Assembly (NCBI RefSeq): GCF_001655055.1
Contig: NZ_LXEW01000048.1
Coordinates: 1 to 64,000 of the forward strand
Direction of reading: 5' to 3'
Length of the DNA stretch: 64,000 bases
Origin: Providencia heimbachae ATCC 35613
GTDB taxonomy: Bacteria > Pseudomonadota > Gammaproteobacteria > Enterobacterales > Enterobacteriaceae
Shown: positions 26,454-37,063 of the stretch, in pieces
Position numbering within the stretch: the first letter of the stretch is position 1
Layout: each line of letters opens with the position of its first letter
The notes under the pieces: model-generated
Database searches by the model: none
What the model was told of the DNA's origin: nothing
The model's input: the letters and a program-made list of their open reading frames with translations, nothing else
Program-made: the position numbers and the translations under genes

Positions 26454-26780
26454 ATGAAAAGTATTTTTTTTATGGTTTTAGCCATTATTATATTTCCATT
26501 ATCTTCTCAAGCGGGATCAAAATATCAAGGTTGTGATAATAAAATCTACCAGCTAGAAAAACAACTGAGTTATGCTAAAAGATATGGTAATAAATACAGA
26601 GTAGCTGGTTTAGAGCGGGCTATTGCCAATGCTCAAGGGCACTGCTATGACCATTATTCAGGTGCAACAGGGGCAACAAGACTTAACAGTCATTATTATC
26701 TTGATGAAACAAAACAATTAGAGAAAGAAATTGATTTGCTTAAAGATGAAATTGAGCGCCTAAAAGATTTAAATAAATAG
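26454..26780 (+). CDS. DUF1090 family periplasmic protein (YqjC-like)
   Basis: The product is 108 residues. A signal peptide covers residues 1-20 with cleavage after SSQA. The mature part is helical, has two Cys (CDNKIYQLEKQLSYAKRYGN and GHCYDHY), and ends in a Lys/Glu coiled coil. This matches DUF1090 proteins such as E. coli YqjC, which have no known function. It stands alone between two hairpins. Confidence 0.8.
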   Translation: MKSIFFMVLAIIIFPLSSQAGSKYQGCDNKIYQLEKQLSYAKRYGNKYRVAGLERAIANAQGHCYDHYSGATGATRLNSHYYLDETKQLEKEIDLLKDEIERLKDLNK

Positions 26781-26870
26781 CCCAAATTTAAAATGTGAAA
26801 ATAGGACATAGCTTACGATTAAATTTAGTTCGATCTAAATGAAAAATTATCGGTAATTTTTATATTGTTG

Positions 26871-26897
26871 AATGTTTTTATTAAAAATAAAAACATT
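26871..26897 (+). terminator. Hairpin after the DUF1090 gene
   Basis: Stem AATGTTTTTATT / AATAAAAACATT, perfect over 12 bp with a 3-base loop. It is AT-only apart from one G-C pair, so it may be weak. Confidence 0.5.
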
Positions 26898-26920
26898 AGG
26901 GACGAACTAAAGTAAAAACA

Positions 26921-26955
26921 AAAGTAGTGTGGCGTGTTAATAGCCGCACTACTTT
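26921..26955 (-). terminator. Hairpin after the truncated ThDP gene
   Basis: Stem AAAGTAGTGTGGC / GCCGCACTACTTT with one mismatch. It lies 10 bases beyond the stop of the truncated gene, so the original terminator seems to have survived. Confidence 0.7.
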
Positions 26956-26964
26956 ATTTATTAT

Positions 26965-27330
26965 TTAAAAAAGTTTTTTCTGTGGTGGTCCTGAAAAATT
27001 CATTTTTCCAATATTATCCATTAATACTTCCACCACAACAGGTTGTTTTAAAGCAATTGCTTGTTGAAGCGTAGATTTAAAATCAGAAGTTTTTGTGATT
27101 GTTAATGCGGTAATCCCCATGGATTGAGCAAGTTGGCTAAATGATGGGGTAAGTAACTCATTATAGTATTGGCGATCTGAAAAATATTTTTCTTGAATGC
27201 CTCGCATCACACCGTACCCTTTATCATTCATAATGATCAAAACAATGGGTAATTGTTCTTGTGCCATTGTTGCCAATTCTCCAATGCCTAGCATTAACCC
27301 TCCATCTCCAACTAACCGCATTGATCGTTC
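26965..27330 (-). pseudogene. C-terminal stub of a thiamine-diphosphate enzyme (acetolactate synthase-like)
   Basis: Only about 120 residues remain of a protein family that is normally about 550. The remaining part is the ThDP-binding end: RLVGDGGLMLGIGELATMAQ gives the GDG motif, followed by PIVLIIMNDKGYGVM with the Asn of the GDG-N motif. It ends in VVVEVLMDN. The frame upstream of the first Met stays open for a few codons and then meets a stop. There is no ribosome site. It cannot be active without the substrate-binding N-terminal domains. It is a deletion remnant next to frmR; its original role is not clear. Confidence 0.85.
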
Positions 27331-27388
27331 AAAGAAAAACCCGTATTTAGCGCTTAGTTAACTTGATTCTGTACAAAATATCTAACCA

Positions 27389-27412
27389 ATACTATACTCA
27401 CCCTATGTATAC
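27389..27412 (+). promoter_or_regulatory. Possible FrmR operator
   Basis: ATACTATAC-TCACCC-TATGTATAC is an imperfect dyad around a C-rich centre, 16 bases before frmR. It resembles the ATA-rich arms and C/G core of the E. coli frmR operator. Inferred. Confidence 0.5.
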
Positions 27413-27427
27413 GAAAGAGGCTTTGCG

Positions 27428-27700
27428 ATGCCACATTCACCGAAAGAAAAAAAAGCAGTATTAACTCGCGTCAGGAAATTAAAAGGGCAGCTTTTAGCCT
27501 TAGAAACCGCATTAGAAAATGAAGCAGAATGTGGGGCGGTATTGCAGCAGATTGCGGCTATTCGTGGGGCGGTTAATGGCTTAATGGCCGGTGTCCTCGA
27601 AAGTCATTTACGCGAAGGATTACAAGCCTCAGCGGATACACAAAACCAGAGAGATTCCGTTGATGATGCTATTTCTCTTATTCGAACCTATTTGCGTTAA
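27428..27700 (+). CDS. frmR: Formaldehyde-sensing repressor FrmR
   Basis: The product is 90 residues and belongs to the CsoR/RcnR family of all-helical repressors. FrmR reacts with formaldehyde through an N-terminal proline amine and one cysteine. Both are visible: Pro2 in MPHSPKEKK and Cys35 in EAECGAVLQQ. It lacks the His/Cys set of metal sensors at the other positions, which agrees with aldehyde sensing. It leads the frmR-frmA-frmB operon, with frmA 18 bases downstream. Confidence 0.93.
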   Translation: MPHSPKEKKAVLTRVRKLKGQLLALETALENEAECGAVLQQIAAIRGAVNGLMAGVLESHLREGLQASADTQNQRDSVDDAISLIRTYLR

Positions 27701-28831
<1,131 letters not shown>

Positions 28832-28836
28832 ATATC

Positions 28837-28860
28837 AAAGGCTTGCGATCGCAGGCCTTT
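28837..28860 (+). terminator. Hairpin between frmA and frmB
   Basis: Stem AAAGGCTTGC / GCAGGCCTTT with one mismatch and loop GATC. It has no proper T run, so it may only weaken transcription into frmB. Confidence 0.5.
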
Positions 28861-28886
28861 ATTCGCTTTTCGAATCAGGAGGTTAA

Positions 28887-29717
28887 ATGGAAAGGATTGA
28901 ACGCCATGCGTGTTTTAGCGGCTGGCAAGATGTGTATCAACATCAATCAGAGGTGTTAGGCTGTACAATGAAATTCGCTGCCTATTTACCACCTCAAGCA
29001 GAAAAAAATCATTGCCCAGTGATTTATTGGCTATCAGGATTAACCTGTAATGAGCAAAACTTCATCACTAAAGCAGGCGCGCAGCAATTTGCGGCTCAGC
29101 ACGGTATTATTTTAATCGTGCCTGACACCAGTCCTCGTGGTGAGCAAGTTGCAGATGATGAAGCTTACGATCTTGGTCAGGGAGCCGGTTTTTACCTCAA
29201 TGCAACTCAAGCACCGTGGAACCGCCATTATCATATGTATGATTATATCGTTTCTGAGCTGCCTAGCTTGGTCGAAGCCAATTTACCTGCGTCAAATAAG
29301 CGGGCAATTTCTGGGCATTCGATGGGTGGACACGGTGCTTTGATGATAGGACTGCGTAATGCTGCTCGCTATTGCAGTTTATCTGCTTTTGCACCCATTG
29401 TTGCCCCTTCTCAAGTACCTTGGGGGCAAAAAGCTTTCAGTGCATATTTAGGGGAAGAGACTGCAACGTGGCAGGAGTATGACTCGGTGCATTTACTCGA
29501 TAACGCAACAGCAATCCCACCTATTTTAGTCGATGTTGGGACGGGCGATGCGTTTTATCACGATCAATTAAAACCCGAGTTACTTTCTGATGTGTGTGAT
29601 AAGCAACAGCATAATTATACCTTAAATCTACGTGATGGATACGACCACAGTTATTATTTTATCAGTAGCTTTATTGGTGAGCACATTGCATTTCATGCAC
29701 AGCATTTGAAAGGTTAG
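28887..29717 (+). CDS. frmB: S-formylglutathione hydrolase
   Basis: FrmB hydrolyses S-formylglutathione to formate and glutathione. The product is 276 residues (E. coli 277) with the alpha/beta hydrolase fold of the esterase D family. The nucleophile Ser is in ISGHSMGGHGALM near residue 148. The oxyanion stretch YWLSGLTCNEQNF and the catalytic Asp (in DVGTGDAFYHDQ) and His (in DGYDHSYYF) are visible. An AGGAGG ribosome site precedes the ATG. It ends the frm operon. Confidence 0.95.
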   Translation: MERIERHACFSGWQDVYQHQSEVLGCTMKFAAYLPPQAEKNHCPVIYWLSGLTCNEQNFITKAGAQQFAAQHGIILIVPDTSPRGEQVADDEAYDLGQGAGFYLNATQAPWNRHYHMYDYIVSELPSLVEANLPASNKRAISGHSMGGHGALMIGLRNAARYCSLSAFAPIVAPSQVPWGQKAFSAYLGEETATWQEYDSVHLLDNATAIPPILVDVGTGDAFYHDQLKPELLSDVCDKQQHNYTLNLRDGYDHSYYFISSFIGEHIAFHAQHLKG

Positions 29718-29725
29718 TGATGAAA

Positions 29726-29747
29726 ATTCCCCCAAAACTGGGGGAAT
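29726..29747 (-). terminator. Terminator of the hmu operon
   Basis: Stem ATTCCCCCA / TGGGGGAAT with loop AAAC. On the minus strand it is followed by TTTTC, so it best fits termination after hmuV, just before the convergent frmB stop. Confidence 0.75.
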
Positions 29748-29754
29748 ACTATAA

Positions 29755-30549
29755 CTAGTGGCGTAAATAGACGTGAGGGGTATCGTTTTCGGGATGCTGG
29801 CTTACGGCTAAATCGGCTTTATACCAACGGGTTAAGTTCTCCGTTGTTAATACTTGCGCTGGGCTTCCATTTGCCACTAGTTTCCCTTCGTGGATCAAAT
29901 ACACACTATCTGCATATAACGCCGTAAGATTAAGATCGTGCAACACACAGCACACCCCTAATGGACGCTCGCGTGAAAGTTGATGCAGTAAACGTAAACT
30001 GTGTTGTTGATGATATAAATCGAGTGCGGACGTGGGTTCATCAAGGAATAAACACGCAGGGCTGATTTCAGGTTGCCATAATTGAGCCAATACTCGCGCT
30101 AATTGCACCCGTTGTTGTTCCCCTCCCGAAAGCTGCCGGTAATCACATTGACGTAATGAGTGGCAATTGGTTTGTGCCAAAGCTTCTTCAATTGCTTTTT
30201 GCTTATGCTCTGACCCATAAGGCGTACGCCCCATGGCAACCACATCTTCTACGGTAAAGGCAAATTGAAGATGGCTATGTTGTTTCATCACGGCCCGTTT
30301 TTTTGCCAGCGCGTTGTTATCCCATTGCAAAATGGAACGACCCTCTAAAAGGCATTCACCTTGGGAAGGGGGAACATAGCCGGTTAATAGCTTTAATAAA
30401 CTGGATTTCCCTGCGCCATTGGGGCCAATAATCACGGCCATCTCATGCTGCTTAATGGAAAAGCTAATATCATCAATTAATGTTTTATTATTGATGTGAT
30501 AGCTGAGGTTTCGCGCTTCTAACAGTGTGGATTGGTTGAGTTCCATCAT
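29755..30549 (-). CDS. hmuV: Haemin ABC transporter ATPase
   Basis: HmuV powers haem transport across the inner membrane with HmuU. The product is 264 residues. Walker A is [12 protein letters not shown] near residue 42, the signature is LSGGEQQRV near 143, and Walker B with D-loop is [12 protein letters not shown] near 170. The H-loop His lies in VLHDLN. The start is one base after the hmuU stop. It is the last gene of hemP-hmuRSTUV. Confidence 0.95.
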   Translation of the reverse strand: MMELNQSTLLEARNLSYHINNKTLIDDISFSIKQHEMAVIIGPNGAGKSSLLKLLTGYVPPSQGECLLEGRSILQWDNNALAKKRAVMKQHSHLQFAFTVEDVVAMGRTPYGSEHKQKAIEEALAQTNCHSLRQCDYRQLSGGEQQRVQLARVLAQLWQPEISPACLFLDEPTSALDLYHQQHSLRLLHQLSRERPLGVCCVLHDLNLTALYADSVYLIHEGKLVANGSPAQVLTTENLTRWYKADLAVSQHPENDTPHVYLRH

Positions 30550-30550
30550 G

Positions 30551-31552
30551 TTAAATCCTGCCAGCGGGTTGACGAAGGATCAACCACAAAAAGTAAGGGC
30601 CACCGATTAACCCAGTGAGTAGACCAACTGGAATTTCAGCGGGGGCAACCACGATCCGAGCGAGAGTATCAGCCACTAATAATAGCGTAGCACCAACAAT
30701 TGCCGAGCCCGGAATTAACCAGCGATGATCAGGGCCTAATGTCATGCGAATTAAATGAGGCACAACCAAACCAACAAAGCCGATAACACCGCTCATTGCA
30801 ACGGCGCAGCCGACTAACATTGCACTGAGAAACAACAAAATAAATTTAGTGCGCTCAACATTCAAACCAAGATAATGCGCATCCTCATCACCTAACTGTA
30901 AAATGTTTAGCTTGTTACCTTGCCATAGACAAATAAAGCAGACCGGAAGAATGACGGAAGCGGCTATCGTCAGGGATGTCCAATCAACATTGCCGAGTGT
31001 TCCCATCATCCATAAACTAAACGTCCGCAATTGTTGGTCGTTACTGACATAGCTCAATACCCCAATAAACGACATACAGAGTGCATTGATGGCGATACCT
31101 GCCAGTAATAAGCGCGCCAAATTGCCATTAGAGGTGCGATTAAGACTAAAGATGATCAATGAAACGACTAAACTTCCGACAAATGCAGCGCCAATATGAC
31201 CATAGTTTTGCAAAACGCTAGGTAAAGATAACGAAAAGACAATAAAGGCAGCGACACACAACGCCGCGCCACTGCTGATACCGAGCAAGCTTGGATCCGC
31301 AAGGGGATTACGAAATAACCCCTGCATTATCGCGCCGGATACGGCAAGGGCTAACCCGACTAAAATGGCTAATAAAATACGTGGAAGACGGATATTTAAC
31401 CAAATTTGCCAGTCTGGGTCTGTGGCAGAAGCCTGCCACAGTGTGTTAATGGATAAGTGCATTGCGCCAGCATTAGAGGCAATCAATGTGATGACGCACA
31501 ACACTAAAAATAGGATGAAAATAACAATCAGTGGATGTTTAAAACGCATCAT
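30551..31552 (-). CDS. hmuU: Haemin ABC transporter permease
   Basis: HmuU is the inner membrane channel, a BtuC/FecCD-type permease with about ten helices. The product is 333 residues. Family motifs are visible: [20 protein letters not shown] near residue 53, [20 protein letters not shown], and [15 protein letters not shown] near 255. It overlaps the hmuT stop by four bases, so translation is probably coupled. Two Met codons begin it. Confidence 0.95.
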   Translation of the reverse strand: MMRFKHPLIVIFILFLVLCVITLIASNAGAMHLSINTLWQASATDPDWQIWLNIRLPRILLAILVGLALAVSGAIMQGLFRNPLADPSLLGISSGAALCVAAFIVFSLSLPSVLQNYGHIGAAFVGSLVVSLIIFSLNRTSNGNLARLLLAGIAINALCMSFIGVLSYVSNDQQLRTFSLWMMGTLGNVDWTSLTIAASVILPVCFICLWQGNKLNILQLGDEDAHYLGLNVERTKFILLFLSAMLVGCAVAMSGVIGFVGLVVPHLIRMTLGPDHRWLIPGSAIVGATLLLVADTLARIVVAPAEIPVGLLTGLIGGPYFLWLILRQPAGRI

Positions 31553-32370
31553 TGGGACTTTTCTAATGCCTCACGTAGCTGTTGCATCACTTTTGGCGTA
31601 CCTAAACTGAAACTTAGCATGCCCACATCATCTACGACGACTAATGCTTTGTTTTTCCCCGCCGGTGTCATCGACATTCCGGGTAATTTCCAAACCTTAT
31701 CAATACCACCGAGGGATTTAATCCCTTCTTCCGTGAAGATAATCAAATCAGGCTGGCTTGAGAGCAACCCTTCTTGTGACAGGGCGCGATAACTATCAAA
31801 ATTCGCCATGGCATTTTTTGCTCCTGTCGCTCTTATTAGGCTATCAGCCGCGGTTTTTTGGCCAGCGGCAAGGGGCAATACGCCACCATGACTCATGATA
31901 AATAAAACTTTTTTATCAATGGGAGCGGTGTTGACCTTAGCAAGCTCTTGGTTGAATTGCTTTACCAGCGCTTGTCCTTGTTCTTTTTTTCCGACAGCGT
32001 TAGCTACCGTGGTAATTTTTTCAGGAATGGCTTCTAAGGCGGGTTTACCGGTCACCTTGATAATCTTTACACCACTTTTTTCTATCTGTGACAGTGCAAC
32101 AGACGGTTTTGCTAGCTCACTCGCAAGCACTAAAGTTGGGCGCATGGATAAAACACCTTCTGCATTTAACATTCGCATATAGCCAACGTCAGGGAGAGAA
32201 AGTGCTTGTTCAGGGTGAAGGCTCGTACTGTCTCGGGCAACCAGCTGTTTCTCTGCACCGAGTTCATACACGATTTCCGTTACATCACCACCGAGGGTGA
32301 CAATGCGTTGTGCTGAGTATGCACTTATCGACATCATCAGCGTTACTGTCATTAGAAGCCATTGTTTCAT
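31549..32370 (-). CDS. hmuT: Periplasmic haemin-binding protein
   Basis: HmuT carries haem through the periplasm to HmuUV. The product is 273 residues. A signal peptide spans residues 1-19 (cleavage after SAYSA). The mature protein belongs to the TroA-like type III binding proteins. The haem-ligand Tyr candidate region GYMRMLNAEGVLSMRP and the conserved start RIVTLGGDVTEIVYELGAE match the family. It lies between hmuS and hmuU. Confidence 0.94.
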   Translation of the reverse strand: MKQWLLMTVTLMMSISAYSAQRIVTLGGDVTEIVYELGAEKQLVARDSTSLHPEQALSLPDVGYMRMLNAEGVLSMRPTLVLASELAKPSVALSQIEKSGVKIIKVTGKPALEAIPEKITTVANAVGKKEQGQALVKQFNQELAKVNTAPIDKKVLFIMSHGGVLPLAAGQKTAADSLIRATGAKNAMANFDSYRALSQEGLLSSQPDLIIFTEEGIKSLGGIDKVWKLPGMSMTPAGKNKALVVVDDVGMLSFSLGTPKVMQQLREALEKSQ

Positions 32371-32385
32371 ATTGATTTACCTAGA

Positions 32386-33435
32386 TTAAATGTGTGGTAA
32401 TGCCATCACTTGATCGCGCCATTGCTCTTGCTCTGGTGTGCCTTCAGTGCGTTGACCATACATTTGCACAATTTGGTTTCCTGCTTTATCAAATACTTCC
32501 AGACTGGTGACAAAGCCGTCATCTGTGGGTTTACGTGTGACCCAACATTCCGCAATATCATTTTCAATCATATGTAGGGTGAAATCAGGATTAAAAATAT
32601 TCAGCCATTTCAGATCAGAACCTTCACTTTGATAAGGCATGATACGCTTGATTTGCCCGGTGAAAATTTGCACACAACCGCGGTTTCCAACAAAAATCAT
32701 AATTTCATTTTGGTCATTAAACGCGGTATGAACCAATTGATTGAAAGAATCAGTAGGCACTTGCCATGCAAGGTCATCACTGACGGCACTAAATACTTGC
32801 TGGCGGCTTAGATTATTTTTCTTCAATAAGATAAAGAATTGGTGCACGTCTGTCATATTGCGCCATTCTTGCTCCAACTGCTGTTTAAGTTCATCGCTAA
32901 CAGGTTGAGAGGTAAAGGGTTGTGCTGCTTCAAGTTGTAATGAAGGGTTGTCTACTGCGGCATATTGTTCAATCAGTGCATTCCATGCAGCAAGATCGGT
33001 TTCATCAGTAGTATAAACCTTGTGCAGGGCATCACCTTGTTTATCAAAGAATTGAATGCTGTGACGTTCACCATTTTTAGCTTCTTCACTGAGGGTAAAC
33101 ACAGAATCCCAATGAGAGAAAAACATTCTCAAGTCCAGTGCTCGTGGGTTTAAAATCAATCCACCGTGGGAACTAAACCTTGCATTCTCATAGCGTCCTA
33201 CTTGCTCATGTACCACGTATTCATTGCGTGTAATGGCTTTGACTTGGCCTACAGTACCCAATGCGGTCAGTAATGTCGGGGCATCAACATTCAGACGCTT
33301 TGCTTTATCACGACCAACGCGGCTATGCAGTAACTCAGCTTCGGATACCTCTAAGTATGCAGCAAGATCACGAGCGTATTTTGCTTTATTGTCTGTTTTT
33401 GCCTGTTGGTAACGCTCGAAAAGTATTGAATTCAC
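32386..33435 (-). CDS. hmuS: Haemin-handling protein HmuS/ChuS family
   Basis: HmuS proteins act in the cytoplasm to bind or break down imported haem and release iron. The product is 349 residues (Yersinia HmuS 345). It contains two repeats of the HemS/ChuX fold, seen as NEYVVHEQVGRYENARF in the first half and FVGNRGCVQIFTGQIKRI in the second. The DPRALDLRMFFSHWDSVF-like segment here reads LNPRALDLRMFFSHWDSVF. Whether it degrades haem or only stores it is not settled for the family. Third gene of the hem/hmu operon. Confidence 0.93.
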   Translation of the reverse strand: MNSILFERYQQAKTDNKAKYARDLAAYLEVSEAELLHSRVGRDKAKRLNVDAPTLLTALGTVGQVKAITRNEYVVHEQVGRYENARFSSHGGLILNPRALDLRMFFSHWDSVFTLSEEAKNGERHSIQFFDKQGDALHKVYTTDETDLAAWNALIEQYAAVDNPSLQLEAAQPFTSQPVSDELKQQLEQEWRNMTDVHQFFILLKKNNLSRQQVFSAVSDDLAWQVPTDSFNQLVHTAFNDQNEIMIFVGNRGCVQIFTGQIKRIMPYQSEGSDLKWLNIFNPDFTLHMIENDIAECWVTRKPTDDGFVTSLEVFDKAGNQIVQMYGQRTEGTPEQEQWRDQVMALPHI

Positions 33436-33460
33436 GGTTATCTCCTTAATTTAATGTGAA

Positions 33461-35479
33461 TTACCATTGGAAGCTGACTAGCAGCTTGGCATTACGTCCA
33501 TCTTGTGGAATGCCTTGTGATGAGTAATATTCTTTGTCGAAGGCATTGCCTAAGACAACACTAGTACCCAAGCCTTTAAGTTGTCCTTGGCCTTCATAGC
33601 TGACATAAAAATCATGTACTGCATATCCGGCTTGTTTTTCTGCTTTTGTTGCTTTATTGAAATCAGTATGGCGAGTAAATTCACCTAACCAACCCACGGA
33701 AAATCCACTGTCCGCGACAGGGACAGATAAATTACTGGTCACAGAATCGGGCTTGATTGAGGTGATAGACTCACCAGTGTATTCATTTTTACCTTCGGTG
33801 TGGTTATAAGCGAGATTCCAATTGAAGAAATCGGTTTTATAATCCATTGATGCATCCCAGCCCCAAATTTTGGCACGTTTGGTATTGATTGAGGTGGTGT
33901 AGTTGTTACTTAAGTCGATCTTATCTTCGTGCACATAAGTATCGATATAATCTTTGGCCTTGGTATCAAAATAACTGGCTTTGAATTGCAAGTTATCCCG
34001 AGCCATCAATAAATCATCAAAACGTAAACCAAAGCCATACTCAGCCGTGCGGGTTGTTTCTGGTTTTAGGTTTGGGTTTGGGCGCCAGCGATTGAAATAA
34101 TAAGGTGGTTTGACTGGAAAATGGATAGCATCGTTATACATTTCCATCATTGATGGGGCTCGGAACGCTTCCGAGTACGAGGCAAATAGCATTGACCATT
34201 CGGTTGGCGTAATGCTTACTGCCCCTTTAGATGACCATTTTCCTTGTTTTGTGTCCTCATTTCCTTCAGCACTTGATTTATAGTGGTCATAGCGGGTACC
34301 CAAAATAAAGGAAACGGGTAAATCTTTCAGGGTAATTTCATCCTGTAAAAAACCTGAAGCAAAGGTGATATCGGCATCTGGAAATTGTGTCGTGGCAGCA
34401 TAAGGTGTTTGTTTTTGCTTATAAGCCTCACTGCCATACGTTAAGTTATGCGCAGCAACCGGCAAATCATAGAAATTGCTCCGGTTATCGATCTTCATTC
34501 CGTAAGTTTTTTGGGTTCGACCTTCGTATTGGGTACCGACCCCTTTAGCGGTGATATTGACATCAGAATAATACGGGGTAACTTTGAAATTCAACCAGTT
34601 CTGAGACTCAGGGTTGAGCTGATAAGTCATTTGAACGTCGCGCTGACGAGTGGTGCGATTGACATTTAAATTGTTTTTATTGCTGAAGATTTCTTGTGGA
34701 TTTTTCGGTTCATTGGCATCGTTATTGTAGTAGCGCATCTGCCCTGAAAGTTGTTGTGCATCATCCAGCTGCCATGTTCCCTTAGCGAGTAAATTAGATA
34801 TGGTTTCCTTGTTATCCATATCATCGCCATTACTAAGGCGGATATCACCCACTTCTTTAGTGACAAAGCTGAAGAGGCCATCAAGTTTTTCCGTTCGACC
34901 AAAAGCAGTACCACCAAAACCAAAACTATGATCGCCCGTTGCTGCTTGGGTAAAGACGCGAGCACCGCTATTTTCGCCATCACGTAGCAAGTCTTTTGCG
35001 TCAACGGTTTCCCATGCCACGACACCGCCCATTGCACCACTGCCGTACAACAGTGCAGAAGGACCACGAATAATTTCAACTTGCTTAATCAATGCAGGGT
35101 CAAGAAATGTACCATTAATGTGTCCGGTATCCGTTCCTTGGCGAACGCCATCCACTAAGGTCAAAATACCGTTCTTATCAAAACCACGCATATAGATATC
35201 TTGTCCATTGACACGGCTGGTACCCGTCACACCGATACCGGGTACTTTACGCAAGATATCGTTTACTGTGCCTGCCGTTTTGGTTTCAGGTGAATTGTTT
35301 TTGATCACCGTCACCATCATGGGGGCATTGAAGCTATCTCTTTCATTCCCAGTTGCATATACCGTCATCACATCATGGCGATTTTTTTCAGGGGCAGGGA
35401 GAGCGGTTTCTGCATGTGCACTTGTTATGATTGAAACAATGGCACTGGTCAGCACAGACACGCGTAAAACATAAGACAT
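33461..35479 (-). CDS. hmuR: TonB-dependent haemin outer membrane receptor
   Basis: HmuR takes haem, free or from haem proteins, across the outer membrane with TonB energy. The product is 672 residues. Residues 1-23 are the signal peptide. A TonB box-like DVMTVYATG follows, then a plug domain (IRGPSALLYGSGAMGGVVAW) and a 22-strand barrel ending in aromatic Trp. The FRAP box in SEAFRAPSMMEMY and the NPNL box in WRPNPNLKPETTR, both known haem-receptor motifs, are present with the conserved His between them. It is the second gene, after hemP. Confidence 0.95.
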   Translation of the reverse strand: MSYVLRVSVLTSAIVSIITSAHAETALPAPEKNRHDVMTVYATGNERDSFNAPMMVTVIKNNSPETKTAGTVNDILRKVPGIGVTGTSRVNGQDIYMRGFDKNGILTLVDGVRQGTDTGHINGTFLDPALIKQVEIIRGPSALLYGSGAMGGVVAWETVDAKDLLRDGENSGARVFTQAATGDHSFGFGGTAFGRTEKLDGLFSFVTKEVGDIRLSNGDDMDNKETISNLLAKGTWQLDDAQQLSGQMRYYNNDANEPKNPQEIFSNKNNLNVNRTTRQRDVQMTYQLNPESQNWLNFKVTPYYSDVNITAKGVGTQYEGRTQKTYGMKIDNRSNFYDLPVAAHNLTYGSEAYKQKQTPYAATTQFPDADITFASGFLQDEITLKDLPVSFILGTRYDHYKSSAEGNEDTKQGKWSSKGAVSITPTEWSMLFASYSEAFRAPSMMEMYNDAIHFPVKPPYYFNRWRPNPNLKPETTRTAEYGFGLRFDDLLMARDNLQFKASYFDTKAKDYIDTYVHEDKIDLSNNYTTSINTKRAKIWGWDASMDYKTDFFNWNLAYNHTEGKNEYTGESITSIKPDSVTSNLSVPVADSGFSVGWLGEFTRHTDFNKATKAEKQAGYAVHDFYVSYEGQGQLKGLGTSVVLGNAFDKEYYSSQGIPQDGRNAKLLVSFQW

Positions 35480-35882
35480 AATAGTTACACTCCATAAAAA
35501 TTTGCCAACTCATTTTTTAGTGATACACAGTAATGAATTGATGCGTATTGTTATTTTCATTTTTTATTAGTGATGGTTAGATCACGCAATAGAGTTAAAA
35601 CTAAAGGGAAAAAATACGCGTAAAACGCAAAATTGGTTTTTGATTATGGAGGTGAGCACAATTATTAATGATTAGGGCATTATCATTAATAGCGGTGTAC
35701 TGCTCCCACCCTGAGCTTTGGGAGTTGTTTATTGTTCTTTTATTGCAAAAGGCAATCATCGAAGCAGACAACAGTTTAAGCTCCATAAGAAACCATTCCC
35801 TTATGTACTCGTTTAAGCTGGCTGCCTTAAGATAGACCTAGGTGGCTTGCTGGATAAATTGTGAATTCGTTAGTTCGTCACG
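35480..35882 (-). other. Intergenic region between hemP and hmuR
   Basis: About 400 bases. A 61-codon open frame on the minus strand at 35601-35786 starts MELKLLSASM with a possible AGGGA ribosome site 10 bases upstream. I do not recognise it, and it may be chance. No second clear Fur box is seen here, so hmuR may rely on transcription from hemP or on a promoter I cannot identify. Confidence 0.35.
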
Positions 35883-36056
35883 CTATTTGGTTAAAATCAA
35901 TTTACCTGCGCGAGTTTGTCGCAATTGATAGGTTTCACCGCGATGTTGTATTTCAACTTTACCTGCCGGACCTAATAATTTTTGACTCTCAATCACGTCT
36001 GTTTTAACCGTTAACTTGGTCATTTCGACCTCATTCGCAACAAGTTGCTTTGTCAT
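35883..36056 (-). CDS. hemP: Haemin uptake protein HemP
   Basis: The product is 57 residues, the usual HemP size. The family core is visible: [20 protein letters not shown] followed by [12 protein letters not shown]. HemP/HmuP proteins sit at the head of haem uptake operons, and in some species act as activators of the receptor gene. I chose the ATG at 36056; a longer reading adds a hydrophobic leader with no family support and would cross the Fur box. Confidence 0.88.
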   Translation of the reverse strand: MTKQLVANEVEMTKLTVKTDVIESQKLLGPAGKVEIQHRGETYQLRQTRAGKLILTK

Positions 36057-36092
36057 ATTAGTTACCACACCAACATTGTTGATAATAAAAAT

Positions 36093-36111
36093 GATACTGA
36101 GAATCATTATC
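36093..36111 (-). promoter_or_regulatory. Fur box before hemP
   Basis: GATACTGAGAATCATTATC matches 17 of 19 bases of the Fur consensus. Overlapping ATGATAATTGATA follows at 36118-36130, so two Fur dimers may bind. It lies 37 bases before hemP and shows iron control of the haem operon. Confidence 0.9.
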
Positions 36112-36158
36112 TTTAAAATGATAATTGATAGCAAGTGATTTTCACAATAGAGCAACAA

Positions 36159-37063
36159 AAGGGATATGCGAAAAGGTGTAGATAGGCGACTTATTCAAGG
36201 GGAACATCAATATATGTGTTCATATTATTGTTAATAATAAGTTGCGATTATATTCTTATATTGAATAAACAGTCAGATATATATGCTTTTTTCTATTCTT
36301 TTCGTGGTCTAAGTGCTTTCGTTATTTGGCGTCCATAGTGGAGCTCTATATGATGAATATTAGTAAAATAAAAATTTAAGTTAATAGGATTGAATATTCG
36401 TTTTCAATTAAAGTTAGAGGAGAAAAATACAGTTATTGAATACAAATGACACTTTATAATTACCTATAGGCTAGTGAATACTCAAAATTGAGACCTATGT
36501 CAAAAATCATATATTTTAAAATTAAATTATAATATATCAATTATTTTTGATAAATTTTGTTGGGTTATTAGTTAGAGTTAAAAACTTTAAAAAAAATAAA
36601 ATTGAATTTTTATATTGTTTTATTTTTTATATTTAGCGATAGAGGCTGATTTAAATTTAATTTTTGTAATTATATAAAAAAACAAAATGCATTATCAATA
36701 TTATATTAATAATGAAAACGAGATAAAGATCACGCTATTAACGTATTTGATGGGTTTCTCTTTTATTTCAATGAAATATCAGTAATTTTTATGAAAAAAA
36801 AGAAATATTGAATATAAGGAATTTCGTAATCCAATGAAAAATAATAAAAATAAATTATTCTCATAGTGATTTTTACGTATTTTTACTTTGATATGTTAAT
36901 AAATGCTAATTTATTGATTTTATCCATGCTTTTTAGGCATGGTTGAGAGATTTTCGGAATATTGTCAGGGAAATAGTTTAATGGATAGTATGAATACGAA
37001 AATGATTCATTTTTATTATAAATACAAAAACGCTTAAAAATAATTCCAATAAAAGGTAACACT
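36159..37063. other. Long AT-rich region before the DUF3100 gene
   Basis: About 900 bases with no supported gene. From 36480 to 36860 it is almost all A and T. It must hold the promoter of the 37-39 kb gene group. Confidence 0.5.

Noticed and set aside
28837-28860. Strong terminator splitting the frm operon
   Set aside because: There is no T run, and frmB is the expected next step of the pathway, so it is at most an attenuator.
34666-35079. 137-codon frame within hmuR
   Set aside because: Out-of-frame shadow of hmuR with unnatural composition.
35500-35580. Second Fur box directly before hmuR
   Set aside because: The best match in this stretch (near ATTGTTATTTTCATT) is too weak to support.
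36057-36158. Longer HemP with a hydrophobic leader
   Set aside because: The extension crosses the Fur box and has no family support.
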